A stretch of DNA of 64,000 nucleotides from Planosporangium thailandense (GCF_011947195.1 NZ_JAATVY010000002.1:310001-374000), one strand, 5' to 3'. Shown: positions 33,701 through 43,930, counted from the stretch's first letter. Notes: generated by a model from the sequence alone, not told the origin. Numbers and translations are program-made.

Positions 33701-35293
33701 ATGCCTGACATGTACGACGTGGTCGTGGTCGGCGGCGGACACAACGGCTTGGTCGCCGCCGCCTACCTGGCCAGGGCGGGCCGCCGGGTGCTCGTCTGCG
33801 AACGCCGCCACACGGTCGGCGGTGCCGCCGTCTCGGAGCACCCGTTCGGCCCCGACTTCACGGTGACCTCACTGTCGTACGTGGTCAGCCTCCTGCCGCA
33901 GGACATGGTCCGGGACCTCAAGCTCAAAGAGCACGGGTACCACGTGTACCCGCAGGGCCCCTACTTCGCGCCGCGCCGCGACGGCCGGTACCTGTCGCTG
34001 CCCGACGATCCGGCCGCGCGCCACACCGAGATCTCGAAGTTCTCCGCCGCCGATGCGGAGGCGTACGAGCGCTGGCAGGCCTGGCTGGGGCGGCTGGGCG
34101 GGCTGGTCGGCCCGCTGCTGGAGTCGATCCCGCCGAAGCTCGGCTCGAAGCGGCCCCGCGACCTGCTGGGCCAGGTGGCGCTGGCGGCGAAGCTGCGCAA
34201 GGTCGACGTACGGGCGGCCTTCGACTTGACCCGCCTGTTCACCGCGAGCATCGCCGACCTGGTGGAGGACAGGTTCGAAAGCGACGCGATGCGCGGGGTC
34301 CTGAGCGTCTCGGGTGTGATCGGGACGTGGGCGGGGCCGCGCAGCGCGGGTACGGCGTACGTGATGTTGCACCATCACGTGGGCGACACCGCCTGGGGCT
34401 TCCCGCGTGGCGGGATGGGCGGCGTCACGCAGGCGCTCGCGGGCGCCGCGAGGGCGTTCGGCGCCGAGATTCGGGTCGCCGCGCCGGTGGCCCGCATCGA
34501 CGTCAGCGGCGGTCGGGTGCGGGGCGTGACGCTGGAGTCCGGTGAGGAGATCCCGGCGCGGACCGTCGTCACGACCGCCCACCCGAAGATCTCGTTCCTG
34601 CGGCTCGTGGAGCGCGCGCACCTGCCCGACGACTTCGTCGCCGACATCGAGTCGTGGCAGACCCGGTCGGGGACGGTAAAGATCAACTTCGCGGTCGACC
34701 GGCTGCCCACCTTCACCGCCCACCCCGACTACGACCCGTCCGTGTACGGCGGCACGATCGTGCTCGCCGAGTCCCTCGACGACGTCGAGACCGCCTACCA
34801 GGAGGCGGTCGCGGGACGCGCGGCCACGTCGGCGTTCGCCGACATCTGCATCCCGTCGGTCTTCGACGACTCGCTCGCGCCGCCGGGCAGGCACGTCGTG
34901 AGCGCGTTCACCCAATGGGTGCCGCACACCTGGGCCGGTCGGCCGGACCCCGACGAGCTGACCGCGTACGCCGACCGGCTCACCGCCCGCATCGACGCGG
35001 TCGCGCCCGGATTCATCGACTCGATCATTGGACGGCAGGTCATCGGCCCCGACATGATGGAGCGTGAATACGGCCTGATCGGAGGCAACATCTTCCACGG
35101 CGAGCTGACGCCCGGACAGATGTTCCACTGCCGGCCCGCCGCCGGATACGCCGACCTGCGCACCCCGGTACGCGGGCTCTACCAGGCCGGCTCGGCGACG
35201 CACGGCGGTGGCGGGGTGACCGGGATTCCCGGGCGCAACGTGGTCCGTCAGGTGCTGGCCGACGGCCGAAGGAAGGCGACGGATGGACGTTGA
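33701..35293 (+). CDS. FAD-dependent phytoene-desaturase-like oxidoreductase
   Basis: The 530-residue protein starts with an FAD-binding Rossmann motif (VVVVGGGHNGLVAAAYLARAG) and GGAAVSE, and ends with LYQAGSATHGGGGVTGIPG. The family (PYROXD2-like, within the CrtI superfamily) oxidises largely unknown substrates. It is distinct from the crtI fragment at the window end. The start may be ATG 33701 (CACGAT six bases upstream, leaderless) or ATG 33710. The next gene overlaps its last 11 bases. Confidence 0.88.
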   Translation: MPDMYDVVVVGGGHNGLVAAAYLARAGRRVLVCERRHTVGGAAVSEHPFGPDFTVTSLSYVVSLLPQDMVRDLKLKEHGYHVYPQGPYFAPRRDGRYLSLPDDPAARHTEISKFSAADAEAYERWQAWLGRLGGLVGPLLESIPPKLGSKRPRDLLGQVALAAKLRKVDVRAAFDLTRLFTASIADLVEDRFESDAMRGVLSVSGVIGTWAGPRSAGTAYVMLHHHVGDTAWGFPRGGMGGVTQALAGAARAFGAEIRVAAPVARIDVSGGRVRGVTLESGEEIPARTVVTTAHPKISFLRLVERAHLPDDFVADIESWQTRSGTVKINFAVDRLPTFTAHPDYDPSVYGGTIVLAESLDDVETAYQEAVAGRAATSAFADICIPSVFDDSLAPPGRHVVSAFTQWVPHTWAGRPDPDELTAYADRLTARIDAVAPGFIDSIIGRQVIGPDMMEREYGLIGGNIFHGELTPGQMFHCRPAAGYADLRTPVRGLYQAGSATHGGGGVTGIPGRNVVRQVLADGRRKATDGR

Positions 35294-35972
35294 ACAGCAG
35301 ACGGGAACGGAACAGCCGAGCGTGGTCGAGTGGGGCGGCGGGCCCGTCGACCGGCCCGGCTGGTTCGGGTCCGGCCGGTCGACGACGGTGGCCGGCCTCG
35401 GCTGCGCGTTCGTCGGGTTCGCGCTCCTGCTGGCGGCCGAGCTGCTGCCGTGGGTGTCGGTACGCACCAGCGCGCTCGGTCAGGATTTCCCGACCGTCGG
35501 CGGCGGCCGGATCGGGTACGGCATCGCCGAGCTGGCGGCCTACACCGGGATGTTCAACTTCGGTTGGCTGATCGTGCTCGCCGCCGTGGCGACCGCGCTC
35601 GCGCTGCGGCCGCCGGCCCGCCGGGTGGCCGTCGCGGCCGGGCTCGGCCTGGTCGCGGGCCAGTTGGCGCTGCTGGTGGGCGTCACCCACGGGGTCAGGA
35701 ACGTCATCCAATCGCGCGGCGGTCTCACCGGGGGCTCCGGCCAACTGGTCGAGTCGGGCGCCGGGATGTACTGCGCCTACGCGGCGCTGGTGCTGTTCGC
35801 CGCCGCGCTGCTCGTCGGCGGCGCGCCGGTCCGGCTGCGCCGGTCGACGGGCGTGGCCGAGGAGCCCGAGCTGCCCGGACCCGCCGACCTCACGGTCACC
35901 CCGGCACCGCCCGGCCACCCGGTGCCGCCGCCGGCGGTCGCCGACCCGAGCGTCTGGTCGAGGGGCGCGTAG
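35283..35972 (+). CDS. Four-helix membrane protein, unknown function
   Basis: The 229-residue protein has four hydrophobic segments (about 37-57, 85-107, 115-135, 160-180) and a proline-rich cytoplasmic tail. It overlaps the oxidoreductase gene by 11 bases, so translational coupling is likely, but no functional link is evident. No family is recognised. Confidence 0.7.
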   Translation: MDVEQQTGTEQPSVVEWGGGPVDRPGWFGSGRSTTVAGLGCAFVGFALLLAAELLPWVSVRTSALGQDFPTVGGGRIGYGIAELAAYTGMFNFGWLIVLAAVATALALRPPARRVAVAAGLGLVAGQLALLVGVTHGVRNVIQSRGGLTGGSGQLVESGAGMYCAYAALVLFAAALLVGGAPVRLRRSTGVAEEPELPGPADLTVTPAPPGHPVPPPAVADPSVWSRGA

Positions 35973-36020
35973 CGATATCGAAGTGGGCGGACGACCGCCC
36001 GACCGGTAAGCTCACGCATC

Positions 36021-37283
36021 GTGATTGACCTGCGCTTGCTGCGAGAAAACCCCGACCTGCTGCGAGCGAGCCAGCGTGCGCGCGGCGAGTCCGAGGCGAC
36101 CGTGGACGCCCTGCTCGCCGCCGACTCCGACCGCCGGGAGGCCGTCGCCCGGTTCGAGGCGCTGCGCGCCGAGCAGAAGCAGCTCGGCAAGCAGATGCCG
36201 AAGGCGAGCGGTGCCGAGCGGGACGCGCTGCTGGCGCGTACCAAGGAGCTTTCCCAGCAGGTCAAGGAGGCCGAGTCGGCGGCGAGCGCAGCCGACGAGG
36301 CGCTGCGCCGGGCGCAGCTGGCCGTGCCCAACCTGATCGAGGAGGGCGCGCCTCCCGGCGGCGAGGACGACTTCGTCGTGCTGCGCGAGGTGGGCGCGCG
36401 GCCCGACATCGCCAATCCCCGCGACCACCTGGAGATCGGCGAGGCGCTGGGCGCGATCGACATGGAGCGCGGCGCGAAGGTCTCCGGCAGCCGGTTCTAC
36501 TACCTGACCGGCGTCGGGACGCTGCTGCAGCTGGGCCTGCTCCAGCTGGCGATGCAGCAGGCCGTCGAGTACGGGTTCACGCCGGTGATCCCGCCGGTGC
36601 TCGTCAAGCCCGAGTCGATGGAGGGCACCGGGTTCCTCGGCGCGCACGCCAGCGAGGTCTACCGCCTGGAAGCCGACGACCTGTACCTGGTGGGCACCTC
36701 CGAGGTGCCGCTCGCGGCGTACCACAGCGGCGAGATCCTCAACCTGGACCAGCCGCAGCGCTACGCCGGCTGGTCGTCGTGCTTCCGCCGGGAGGCCGGC
36801 TCGCACGGCAAGGACGTGCGCGGCATCCTCCGGGTGCACCAGTTCGACAAGGTCGAGATGTTCTCGTACGTGCGGCCGGAAGAGGCCCACGACGAGCACC
36901 AGCGGCTGCTCGCCTGGGAGGAGGAGATGCTGGCCAAGGTCGAGATTCCGTACCGGGTGATCGACGTGGCGGCCGGCGATCTCGGGTCGAGCGCGGCGCG
37001 CAAGTTCGACTGCGAGGCCTGGGTGCCGTCGCAGGGGCGGTACCGCGAGGTCACGTCGACGTCGAACTGCACCACCTTCCAGGGCCGGCGCCTCAACATC
37101 CGGTACCGCGACGCCGATGGCCGTACCCAGACCGCGGCGACGCTCAACGGCACCCTGGCGACGACCCGCTGGCTGATCCCGATCCTGGAGAACCACCAGC
37201 AGCCGGACGGCTCGGTGCGGGTGCCGAAGGCGCTGCAGCCGTTCCTCGGTGGCCGGGACGTGCTGGAGCCGGCCAAGCGCTGA
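36021..37283 (+). CDS. serS: Serine-tRNA ligase
   Basis: The 420-residue class II synthetase has the N-terminal tRNA-binding coiled coil (about 30-105), motif 2 ([20 protein letters not shown]) and motif 3 ([18 protein letters not shown]). It charges tRNA-Ser. GTG 36021 with TAAGCT at 36007-36012 indicates a leaderless transcript. Confidence 0.97.
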   Translation: MIDLRLLRENPDLLRASQRARGESEATVDALLAADSDRREAVARFEALRAEQKQLGKQMPKASGAERDALLARTKELSQQVKEAESAASAADEALRRAQLAVPNLIEEGAPPGGEDDFVVLREVGARPDIANPRDHLEIGEALGAIDMERGAKVSGSRFYYLTGVGTLLQLGLLQLAMQQAVEYGFTPVIPPVLVKPESMEGTGFLGAHASEVYRLEADDLYLVGTSEVPLAAYHSGEILNLDQPQRYAGWSSCFRREAGSHGKDVRGILRVHQFDKVEMFSYVRPEEAHDEHQRLLAWEEEMLAKVEIPYRVIDVAAGDLGSSAARKFDCEAWVPSQGRYREVTSTSNCTTFQGRRLNIRYRDADGRTQTAATLNGTLATTRWLIPILENHQQPDGSVRVPKALQPFLGGRDVLEPAKR

Positions 37284-37378
37284 CCGTCGTCTCCTGTTCA
37301 GGATGATTTTGGCGCGACGCGAGCAGGGTCACACCTCGGCGAGGTACGTTTGCTGCCCGCTCATGCCAGGAGGCGAGC

Positions 37379-38212
37379 ATGAACAGGCAGAAGACCAGGC
37401 CCGGCCTGCCCAAACTGATCGCGACCGATCTCGACGGCACGTTGGTGCGCAGCGACGAGACGGTCGGCGCGTACACGCATGAGATCCTGGCGCGCGTCAA
37501 GGCGGCGGGTATCCGGATCGTCGGCGCCACCGGCCGCGGTCCGCGCCTGATCGACCTGGTACGCGCCGACATCCCGGCCGCGGACTTCCTGGTCATGGGT
37601 GGTGGCAGCCGCGTCGTCGACCTGACCGACCCCGATGTGCCGCTGGTACTGCGCGACGAGCGGCTCGAGGGCGAGGTCGTCGCTGACCTGCTGGCCACGC
37701 TGGAGAGCGCGGTCGGGCCGCTGTCGGTGCTGGTCGAGGCCGGCGACGAGCCGCAGTCACCGTTATGGGGAGACCCCAACCCGGCCTGGCGCTATCCGGA
37801 GGTCGTGGAGGCGAGGGTACGCACGGAGGCGCTCGCCGGCCGCGTGATCAAGGGCTTCGCCTACCACGCCAGGTACGACGCCGACGAACTGCTCGCGCTC
37901 GCCCGGCAGCTCATCGATCCGGCGGTCGCCACCGTGACGCAGGCCGGGCTCGGGTACATCGAGATCTGCCCGCCCGGCGTGGACAAGGCCACCGGCCTGG
38001 CCGTGGTGGCCCAGGCGCTCGGCGTCGACCCGGCCGACGCGCTGGCCTTCGGCGACATGCCCAACGACCTTCCGATGTTCGAATGGGCCGGCTTCGGCCG
38101 GGTGGCGGTCGCCAACGCGCATCCGCTGGTCCGTCAGGCGGCCGACGAGGTCACCTTGTCGAATGACGCCGACGGTGTCGCCGTCTACCTGGATGCCATG
38201 CTGTCGGCGTGA
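37379..38212 (+). CDS. HAD-superfamily hydrolase (Cof type), first of a tandem pair
   Basis: The 277-residue phosphatase has HAD motif I DLDGTLV, motif II TGRGPR, motif III lysine in GVDKATGL and motif IV FGDMPNDLPMF. This is the Cof/type IIB group acting on sugar phosphates, nucleotides or related metabolites. AGGAGG precedes ATG 37379. It overlaps the next paralogue by four bases (GTGA). Confidence 0.92.
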   Translation: MNRQKTRPGLPKLIATDLDGTLVRSDETVGAYTHEILARVKAAGIRIVGATGRGPRLIDLVRADIPAADFLVMGGGSRVVDLTDPDVPLVLRDERLEGEVVADLLATLESAVGPLSVLVEAGDEPQSPLWGDPNPAWRYPEVVEARVRTEALAGRVIKGFAYHARYDADELLALARQLIDPAVATVTQAGLGYIEICPPGVDKATGLAVVAQALGVDPADALAFGDMPNDLPMFEWAGFGRVAVANAHPLVRQAADEVTLSNDADGVAVYLDAMLSA

Positions 38213-39021
38213 AACTGCGCCTGGTTGCCACGGATCTGGACGGAACGCTGGTACGGAACGACTTCACGATCGGGGCCCGCAGCCTGGCCGCGCTCGAACG
38301 GGTACAGGCCCTCGGCGGCGCCGTCGTGCTCGTCACCGGACGGCCGATCAGATGGCTGCACACGGTCTACGAGTACCTGCCGATCCAGCCGCTCGCCGTG
38401 GTGGCCAACGGCGCGGCCGTGTACGACCCGGTCGCCGACTCGATCCTGCAGGCCACGCCGCTGTCGCCGGATGCGATCGCCGAGGCGTGCGGCCGGCTGC
38501 GTGCGGCGGTGCCCGGGGTGCGGTTCGCCGTCGAGACCGACGGCGGGCGGGTGATGCTGCACGAGCCGGAGTACGAGATCGGTGGCTGGGAGGTCACGGG
38601 CAGCAGCGGGGTGCGGTGCGTCGACCCGGTCGAGATCACGGCCCAGCCGGCGGTGAAGCTGCTGGTGAACGCCGGCCGGCAGCCGGCAGACGCCTTCACC
38701 TCCCTGGTCGCGGACGTCCTCGACGGCGTCGCCGAGGCCACCCACTCGTCGTCGAGCGGCATCGTCGAGGTGTCGGCCGTGGGCGTGACCAAGGCGGCCG
38801 GCCTGGCCTGGGTGGCCGACCGGTTCGGGGTGGCGCCGCACGAGGTGGTCGCGTTCGGCGACATGCCCAACGATCTGCCGATGTTCGCCTGGGCGGGGCG
38901 CGGCGTGGCGATGGCGAACGCGCACCCGTCGGTGCTCGCCGCCGCCGATCACGTGACCGGCGGCAACGACGCCGACGGGGTCGCGGCGTTCCTGGAGAAC
39001 CTCCTGAACGGGGCGTTATAG
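38209..39021 (+). CDS. HAD-superfamily hydrolase (Cof type), second of a tandem pair
   Basis: The 270-residue paralogue has DLDGTLV, TGRPIRW, TKAAGL and FGDMPNDLPMF at the same spacing as the upstream copy. The two diverge most in the cap region (about 80-180), so their substrates probably differ. It overlaps the bpa gene tail to tail by six bases. Confidence 0.92.
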   Translation: MKLRLVATDLDGTLVRNDFTIGARSLAALERVQALGGAVVLVTGRPIRWLHTVYEYLPIQPLAVVANGAAVYDPVADSILQATPLSPDAIAEACGRLRAAVPGVRFAVETDGGRVMLHEPEYEIGGWEVTGSSGVRCVDPVEITAQPAVKLLVNAGRQPADAFTSLVADVLDGVAEATHSSSSGIVEVSAVGVTKAAGLAWVADRFGVAPHEVVAFGDMPNDLPMFAWAGRGVAMANAHPSVLAAADHVTGGNDADGVAAFLENLLNGAL

Positions 39022-39603
39022 GTACTGGCCGGTGCCGCCCTGGCCGTCCGACGGCTGGCCGGGCATCATGCCGGGGATCATCCGACCGCCCGGCCCCGCC
39101 GGCAGCGCCTGCCGGTTTCCGCCGCGCATCTGTTCGAGCTGCATGCGGGCGGCCATCTGCTGGGCCACCAGCGCGGCCTGGATGCCGTGGAAGAGCCCTT
39201 CGAGCCAGCCGACGAGCTGCGCCTGCGCGATGCGTAGCTCGGCCTCGCTCGGGGTGTTGCCCTCGTCGAACGGCAGGGTCAGCCGGCCCAGCTCGGCGCG
39301 CAGCTCGGGGGCCAGCCCCTCCTCCAGCTCGATGATCGACCGGCTGTGGATGTCCCGCAGGCGCTGCCGGCCGGCCTCGTCCAGCGGCGCGGCGCGGACC
39401 TCCTCGAGCAGCTGCTTGATCATGCTGCCGATGCGCATCACCTTCGCCGGCTGCTCGATCAGCTTGCCCGGGTCCTCGGCCTCCTCGCTCTCGTCGGCCT
39501 CGAGGTCGACGGTGCCGACGGGACGACCGTCGGGCCCCACCACGAGGACGGTCCGGTTCTGCTCGGTGCCGGAAGGGTTCGGCTGCTCCACGTTGTCGGC
39601 CAT
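39016..39603 (-). CDS. bpa: Bacterial proteasome activator
   Basis: The 195-residue protein resembles Bpa (Rv3780-type): a disordered acidic N-terminus, a helical core (about 55-160, with IHSRSIIELEEGLAPELRAE and AELRIAQAQLVGWLEGLFHG) and a flexible tail ending GQYL. That C-terminal tetrapeptide docks into the 20S proteasome and opens its gate without ATP. Its presence implies that the organism has proteasome genes elsewhere. Confidence 0.93.
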   Translation of the reverse strand: MADNVEQPNPSGTEQNRTVLVVGPDGRPVGTVDLEADESEEAEDPGKLIEQPAKVMRIGSMIKQLLEEVRAAPLDEAGRQRLRDIHSRSIIELEEGLAPELRAELGRLTLPFDEGNTPSEAELRIAQAQLVGWLEGLFHGIQAALVAQQMAARMQLEQMRGGNRQALPAGPGGRMIPGMMPGQPSDGQGGTGQYL

Positions 39604-39685
39604 GGCTCCAATCCTTACGCACGTGGTCGGTCGATCGGCAAGCCGGGGGACTGAAGATCACTTGCGATCATGGCAGGCTGAGGCC

Positions 39686-40507
39686 ATGACAGCCGATCCG
39701 CGCGAGGTGCTCACCCGGTGGGCCCCGGACCCCGACTTCACGGTCCGCTACGGCACCCACCCCGACCAGGTCGCGGACGTACGGCTGCCGGCCGACGAGC
39801 CGACCGGCCCCCTCATCATCTTCATCCACGGCGGGTTCTGGAAGGCCGAGTACGACCGGAAGCATGTCGGGCCGCTCGCGGTGGATCTGGCTGCCCGGGG
39901 CTACCCGGTCGTCACGATCGAGTTCCGCCGGATCGGGCAGGAGGGCGGGGGCTGGCCGGGCACGTTCGACGATGCGGCGGCCGCGGTCGACCGGGTACCG
40001 GGGCTCGTGGCCGACGCCCTGGCCGCGCGGGGTCGCGGGGTGCCCGATCTGGCCCGGCCCATCCTCGCCGGGCACTCGGCCGGCGGTCATCTCGCGCTGT
40101 GGTACGCCGGCCGGGCGACGGCGCCCGTACGCGGCGTCCTCGCGCTCGCCCCGGTGGCCGACCTCGTCCTCGCGCACCGGCTCCGGCTCGACGACGACGC
40201 GGTGGCGGCGCTGCTGGGTGGCGGCCCGGACGAGGTGCCCGACCGGTACGAGGTCGCCGATCCGGTGCGGTCGTTGCCGTCGGGGGTGCCGGTGGCCGTC
40301 GTGCACGGCACCGAGGACGACCGGGTGCCGGTGGAGGTGAGCCGGTCCTACGTCACCGCCGCGCGGGCGGCCGGCGACGTCCCGACGGTGGTCGAACTGC
40401 CGGGTACCGAGCATTTCGCGGTAATCGATCCTTTGGCGGCGGTATGGCCCGCTGTCCTCGCCGCGCTGGACACGCTCCGAGCCGTCGACGGCGCTGACGG
40501 CAATTGA
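39686..40507 (+). CDS. Alpha/beta hydrolase (BD-FAE / kynurenine-formamidase-like)
   Basis: The 273-residue hydrolase has the oxyanion motif FIHGGFWKAEY, nucleophile elbow AGHSAGGHLALW, acid-bearing VHGTEDDRVPVEVS and catalytic histidine in PGTEHFAVIDP. It is an esterase or amidase of the HGG group; kynurenine formamidase is one possibility, but no tryptophan catabolic genes are nearby. CAGGCT at 39674-39679 lies six bases before the ATG. Confidence 0.85.
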   Translation: MTADPREVLTRWAPDPDFTVRYGTHPDQVADVRLPADEPTGPLIIFIHGGFWKAEYDRKHVGPLAVDLAARGYPVVTIEFRRIGQEGGGWPGTFDDAAAAVDRVPGLVADALAARGRGVPDLARPILAGHSAGGHLALWYAGRATAPVRGVLALAPVADLVLAHRLRLDDDAVAALLGGGPDEVPDRYEVADPVRSLPSGVPVAVVHGTEDDRVPVEVSRSYVTAARAAGDVPTVVELPGTEHFAVIDPLAAVWPAVLAALDTLRAVDGADGN

Positions 40508-40588
40508 CGTCTTCCGCTGAAGCGGGTAGAACCCCCGGCAGCGGGGTCGCCGACCGGCTGGACCCGGCCGTTCTTCACGGAGGATCAC

Positions 40589-41782
40589 TTGTCCGAGTTC
40601 ACCCGTCGGCAGGCGTTGCGGGTTTTCGCCGCGCTGGGCGCGTCAGCAGCCGCGGCGCCCATCCTGTCCGCCTGCAACAACGGGAGGCAGCAGTCTTCCA
40701 CTCTGGACCTGCCGCCCGTGAAGATCGGGCTGGTGGTGCCGCGTTCCGGCGTCTACAAGACCATCGGCGACGATCAGGTCAACGGCTTCAACCTCTACCT
40801 CAAGCTCAATGACCAGAAGTTGGGCGGCCGGCCCGTCACGCTGGTCACGGTCGACGAGGGGGAGACGGCGGCATCGGGTAAGGCCGCCGTCGAGCGGTTG
40901 CTCAAGCAGGAGCATGTGCTGGCTTTGTCCGGCGTGGCTAGTTCGGAGACGATGGTCGCGATTCGCGATCTGGTCGAGAATGCGCAGACTCCGCTCATCG
41001 GTTCAAATGCATCGCCGACCACCCTTCAGGGTGTCCGGTACATCTGGCGCACCTCGTTCGCCAACGACGAACCGGGCAAGGCGCTGGGGCGGTACGTCGC
41101 CGACAAGGTCGGCGACGGATCGGTCGCGCTGATCGCGCCCGACTACCAGGGCGGGCACGACCAGGTCGACGGCTTCCTCCAGACATACGGAAAGGACGTC
41201 GCGGGCCAGCCGGTCTTCACGCCGTTCAGCCCGACGCCGACCACGGACTTCACGTCGCACCTCAACAAGATCAAGAATTCGCAGGCGAAGGCCGTGGTGG
41301 CCTTCTACGCGGGCGCCGAGGCGGTGGCCTTCGTCAAGCAGTACCGGCAGGTCGGGTTGTCCCTGGACCTGTACGCGCCGGGCTTCCTGACCGAGGGGGC
41401 GCTGCTGCGCCAGGAGGGCGACGACGCACGCGGCATCTACACCGCGCTCAACTACTCGTCCGATCTGGACAACGAGGTCAACCGGCGGTTCGCCTCCGAA
41501 TACCAGAAGGCGTACAACTCGCTGCCCACCACGTACGCCACGGCCTCGTACGACGCGGCAGGCGTGCTGGACAAGGCGCTCACGGCCGCCGGTGCCGGCG
41601 AGCTCACCTCGCAGGGCCTCAACCTGGCGATCGGCCGGATCGGGTCGATCGACAGCCCGCGCGGCTCCTGGCAGTTCAACCAGAGCCGCACCCCGCTCCA
41701 GACCTGGTACCTGCGGCAGGTGCGCCCGGACGGCGCCGTGCTGTCCAACACCGTCCTGTCGCCGCTGACCACGCTGGGGTGA
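40589..41782 (+). CDS. LivK-type substrate-binding lipoprotein with Tat signal, no permease
   Basis: The 397-residue type I periplasmic binding protein has a twin-arginine signal (TRRQALRVFA) followed by lipobox LSAC near residue 29. The lobes are in normal order: N-lobe from KIGLVVPRSGVYKTIGDD, then PDYQGGHDQVDGF, then C-lobe features AFYAGAEAVAFVKQY and ATASYDAAGVLDKAL. TTG 40589 is served by CGGAGGA. No transporter subunits are adjacent. A membrane zincin follows within 50 bases. Confidence 0.9.
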   Translation: MSEFTRRQALRVFAALGASAAAAPILSACNNGRQQSSTLDLPPVKIGLVVPRSGVYKTIGDDQVNGFNLYLKLNDQKLGGRPVTLVTVDEGETAASGKAAVERLLKQEHVLALSGVASSETMVAIRDLVENAQTPLIGSNASPTTLQGVRYIWRTSFANDEPGKALGRYVADKVGDGSVALIAPDYQGGHDQVDGFLQTYGKDVAGQPVFTPFSPTPTTDFTSHLNKIKNSQAKAVVAFYAGAEAVAFVKQYRQVGLSLDLYAPGFLTEGALLRQEGDDARGIYTALNYSSDLDNEVNRRFASEYQKAYNSLPTTYATASYDAAGVLDKALTAAGAGELTSQGLNLAIGRIGSIDSPRGSWQFNQSRTPLQTWYLRQVRPDGAVLSNTVLSPLTTLG

Positions 41783-41832
41783 TCTCCGCGAGGCTGCTCG
41801 ACAGCCGCCTCGCGATCACCCAAGATTGCGCG

Positions 41833-43152
41833 GTGCGTCCCGGGTACCCGCTGCCGTTACCGCCTCGACCCCGGCGCAGCTGGCTGGCCCCGGTCCTGGC
41901 TGCGCTGCTGGTGCTCGCCGCGGCGGTCACGGTCGGCGGCGGTGCGGCGGCGATCGCCACGACCCGTGGCGGCGGCGGGCCGAGCCGCGTCACGTTCGTC
42001 GGCGGCCTGGACGGCCCGGCCCGCCGGTCGGCGCTGACCGCGCTGCTGGATCGGCGGGCGAAGGCCGTACGAAACCACGACCGGCGCGCCTTCCTGGCCG
42101 ACGTGGACGGTGCGGACCAGGCCTTCCGGCGGCAGCAGGAGCAGCAGTTCGACAACCTGACCCGGCTTCCGCTGGCTGATTTCCGGTACGCGCTGGAGGA
42201 GACCACCCGCTACGACCCGCTCATCCCGGACGCCGTGCGCAGCCGCTACCACGGGGTCGTGCAGACGGCGGCGGTGACCGTGCTCTACCGGATCGACGGG
42301 GTGGACGCCGCCCCGGTGGCGGCGCCCTGGGCGCCGATCTTCGGGTTGGTGTCCGGGGCCTGGCGGCTGGCCGGCGTGGCGACGGACGGGGTCCTGCCCA
42401 CGGGTGCGAACGGTCAGGCGTGGGAGACCGACGAGATCGCCGTCGTCCACAGTGCGCGGGTCGTACTGGTGCTCTCGGCCGGTGACGTCGCGCGGGCGCC
42501 GGACCTGCTGCGGATGGCCGAGGCGGCGCTGGACCGCGTCGCGGCCGTGCGGAACGGAGGCTGGGCCGGCAAGGTCCTCATCACGGCCGTCCAGGATCCC
42601 CGGCTGTTCACCACGTACTTCGCCGACAATCCCGACCATGTCGGCGGCGTGGCGGCGATCGCGGTGCCGTACTACGCGCAGGTGCCCGCCTGGCACGCCA
42701 GGCCCGCCTACGTGGCCACGCGGGTCGTGTTCAACCCGCATGAGTTCGCCGCCGACCCGGCCGAGCTGGCGCACGACCTGACCCACGAGTTCACCCACGC
42801 GGCGATGGGTGCGGCGACCGCTGACGACACCCCGCTGTGGCTGGTGGAGGGGTTCGCCGAGTACGTGGCGTACAAGTCGGAGACGGTTCCCGGATCGTTC
42901 GTGAAGCGGTCGCTGGAGGGGCTACCGGTCCAGAGCGGCCTGCCACCGACGAACTTCTACGCCGACCCGCGCAACTACGTGCTCGGTTGGCTGGCCTGCC
43001 GGATGATCGCGGAGCGGTACGGCGAGGCGAAGCTGATCGCGCTCTACGAGGGCTCGCGCAACGGGTCGGCGATCCAGCAGGTGCTCGGGGTCGACGCGAC
43101 CGTCCTCGCCAGCCAGTACTCCAGTTACGTGGAGAAGGCCCGCCGCGGCTGA
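41833..43152 (+). CDS. Membrane-anchored gluzincin-type metallopeptidase
   Basis: The 439-residue protein has one N-terminal transmembrane anchor (about 20-45), an NTF2-like middle region (about 70-180) and a C-terminal zincin domain. HEFTH lies at 318-322 and the third ligand-type glutamate E339 is in WLVEGFAEYV, the peptidase MA arrangement. It should act outside the membrane. GTG 41833 has CAAGAT six bases upstream; GTG 41779, overlapping the previous stop, is an alternative start. Confidence 0.8.
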   Translation: MRPGYPLPLPPRPRRSWLAPVLAALLVLAAAVTVGGGAAAIATTRGGGGPSRVTFVGGLDGPARRSALTALLDRRAKAVRNHDRRAFLADVDGADQAFRRQQEQQFDNLTRLPLADFRYALEETTRYDPLIPDAVRSRYHGVVQTAAVTVLYRIDGVDAAPVAAPWAPIFGLVSGAWRLAGVATDGVLPTGANGQAWETDEIAVVHSARVVLVLSAGDVARAPDLLRMAEAALDRVAAVRNGGWAGKVLITAVQDPRLFTTYFADNPDHVGGVAAIAVPYYAQVPAWHARPAYVATRVVFNPHEFAADPAELAHDLTHEFTHAAMGAATADDTPLWLVEGFAEYVAYKSETVPGSFVKRSLEGLPVQSGLPPTNFYADPRNYVLGWLACRMIAERYGEAKLIALYEGSRNGSAIQQVLGVDATVLASQYSSYVEKARRG

Positions 43153-43157
43153 CCGGC

Positions 43158-43790
43158 TCACCCCGCATCGAGCGCGGACAGTCCGCTGGTCAGCGCGTCG
43201 TACGCCCGGTGGCGCACCTCGCGAAGTCGCTGGGGGCCCGCCTCGCCGCTCTCCAGTTCGCGCAGCGCCACCCGGCCGGACAGGGTGGCGGCCCCGGCGA
43301 GCAGCTGAGGGTAGAGGGCGTTCGTGCTCTCACCCGTACGGGCGGCCACGAACTCGGCGATCGCGTCGTGCAGCTCCTCGAAGATCATGTGGTACGCCGG
43401 GAGCAGTTCCGGCAGTTGTCGCACGAGCCGCAGCCGGGCGCTGATCTGCTGGTGCTGCTCGTGGTCGGCGATGTCGACGACGTCCATCGCGGCCCGGACG
43501 GCCGTTGCCGGGTCCTCCCCGGCCGGGCGTTCGGCGAGGGCCGCGCGCAGCCGGCCGACGATCGTGTGCGCGACGTCTCCGAAGAGCACATGCTGTTTGG
43601 AGGAGTAGTAGCGGAAGAAGGTGCGCACCGCGACGTCGGCTGCTTCGGCGATGTCCTCGACCGTCGTGCGCTCGTAACCGCGCTCGGCGAACAGCCGCAG
43701 CGCCGCTGCCTCCAGCGCGGCGCGCGTCTCCCGCTTCCTGCGCTCGCGCCGCCCGCACATCGGGCCGGTGGCTCCGGAGATGGTGACCAC
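43158..43790 (-). CDS. TetR family transcriptional regulator
   Basis: The 210-residue regulator has the N-terminal helix-turn-helix (TTVEDIAEAADVAVRTFFRYYSSKQHVLFGD) and an all-helical ligand domain. An internal ATG at 43760 (MCGRRERRKR) is a plausible shorter start. It is divergent from the gene at 43931, with 140 bases in between, and may control that pair. Tail ends close to the zincin gene (5 bases). Confidence 0.9.
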   Translation of the reverse strand: MVTISGATGPMCGRRERRKRETRAALEAAALRLFAERGYERTTVEDIAEAADVAVRTFFRYYSSKQHVLFGDVAHTIVGRLRAALAERPAGEDPATAVRAAMDVVDIADHEQHQQISARLRLVRQLPELLPAYHMIFEELHDAIAEFVAARTGESTNALYPQLLAGAATLSGRVALRELESGEAGPQRLREVRHRAYDALTSGLSALDAG

Positions 43791-43930
43791 CCTGTCATGG
43801 TGTCACGTGCGTCGCGGTGCACTTCGTAAAACGGCGGGAGGTCATGTGTCGAAAAAATACCCCAAAAGGGGCATAGTGCGGCTCGGCTCGTCGCCTGCCG
43901 AAAGCGGCGGGCGGTGGATACCGTCGAAGC

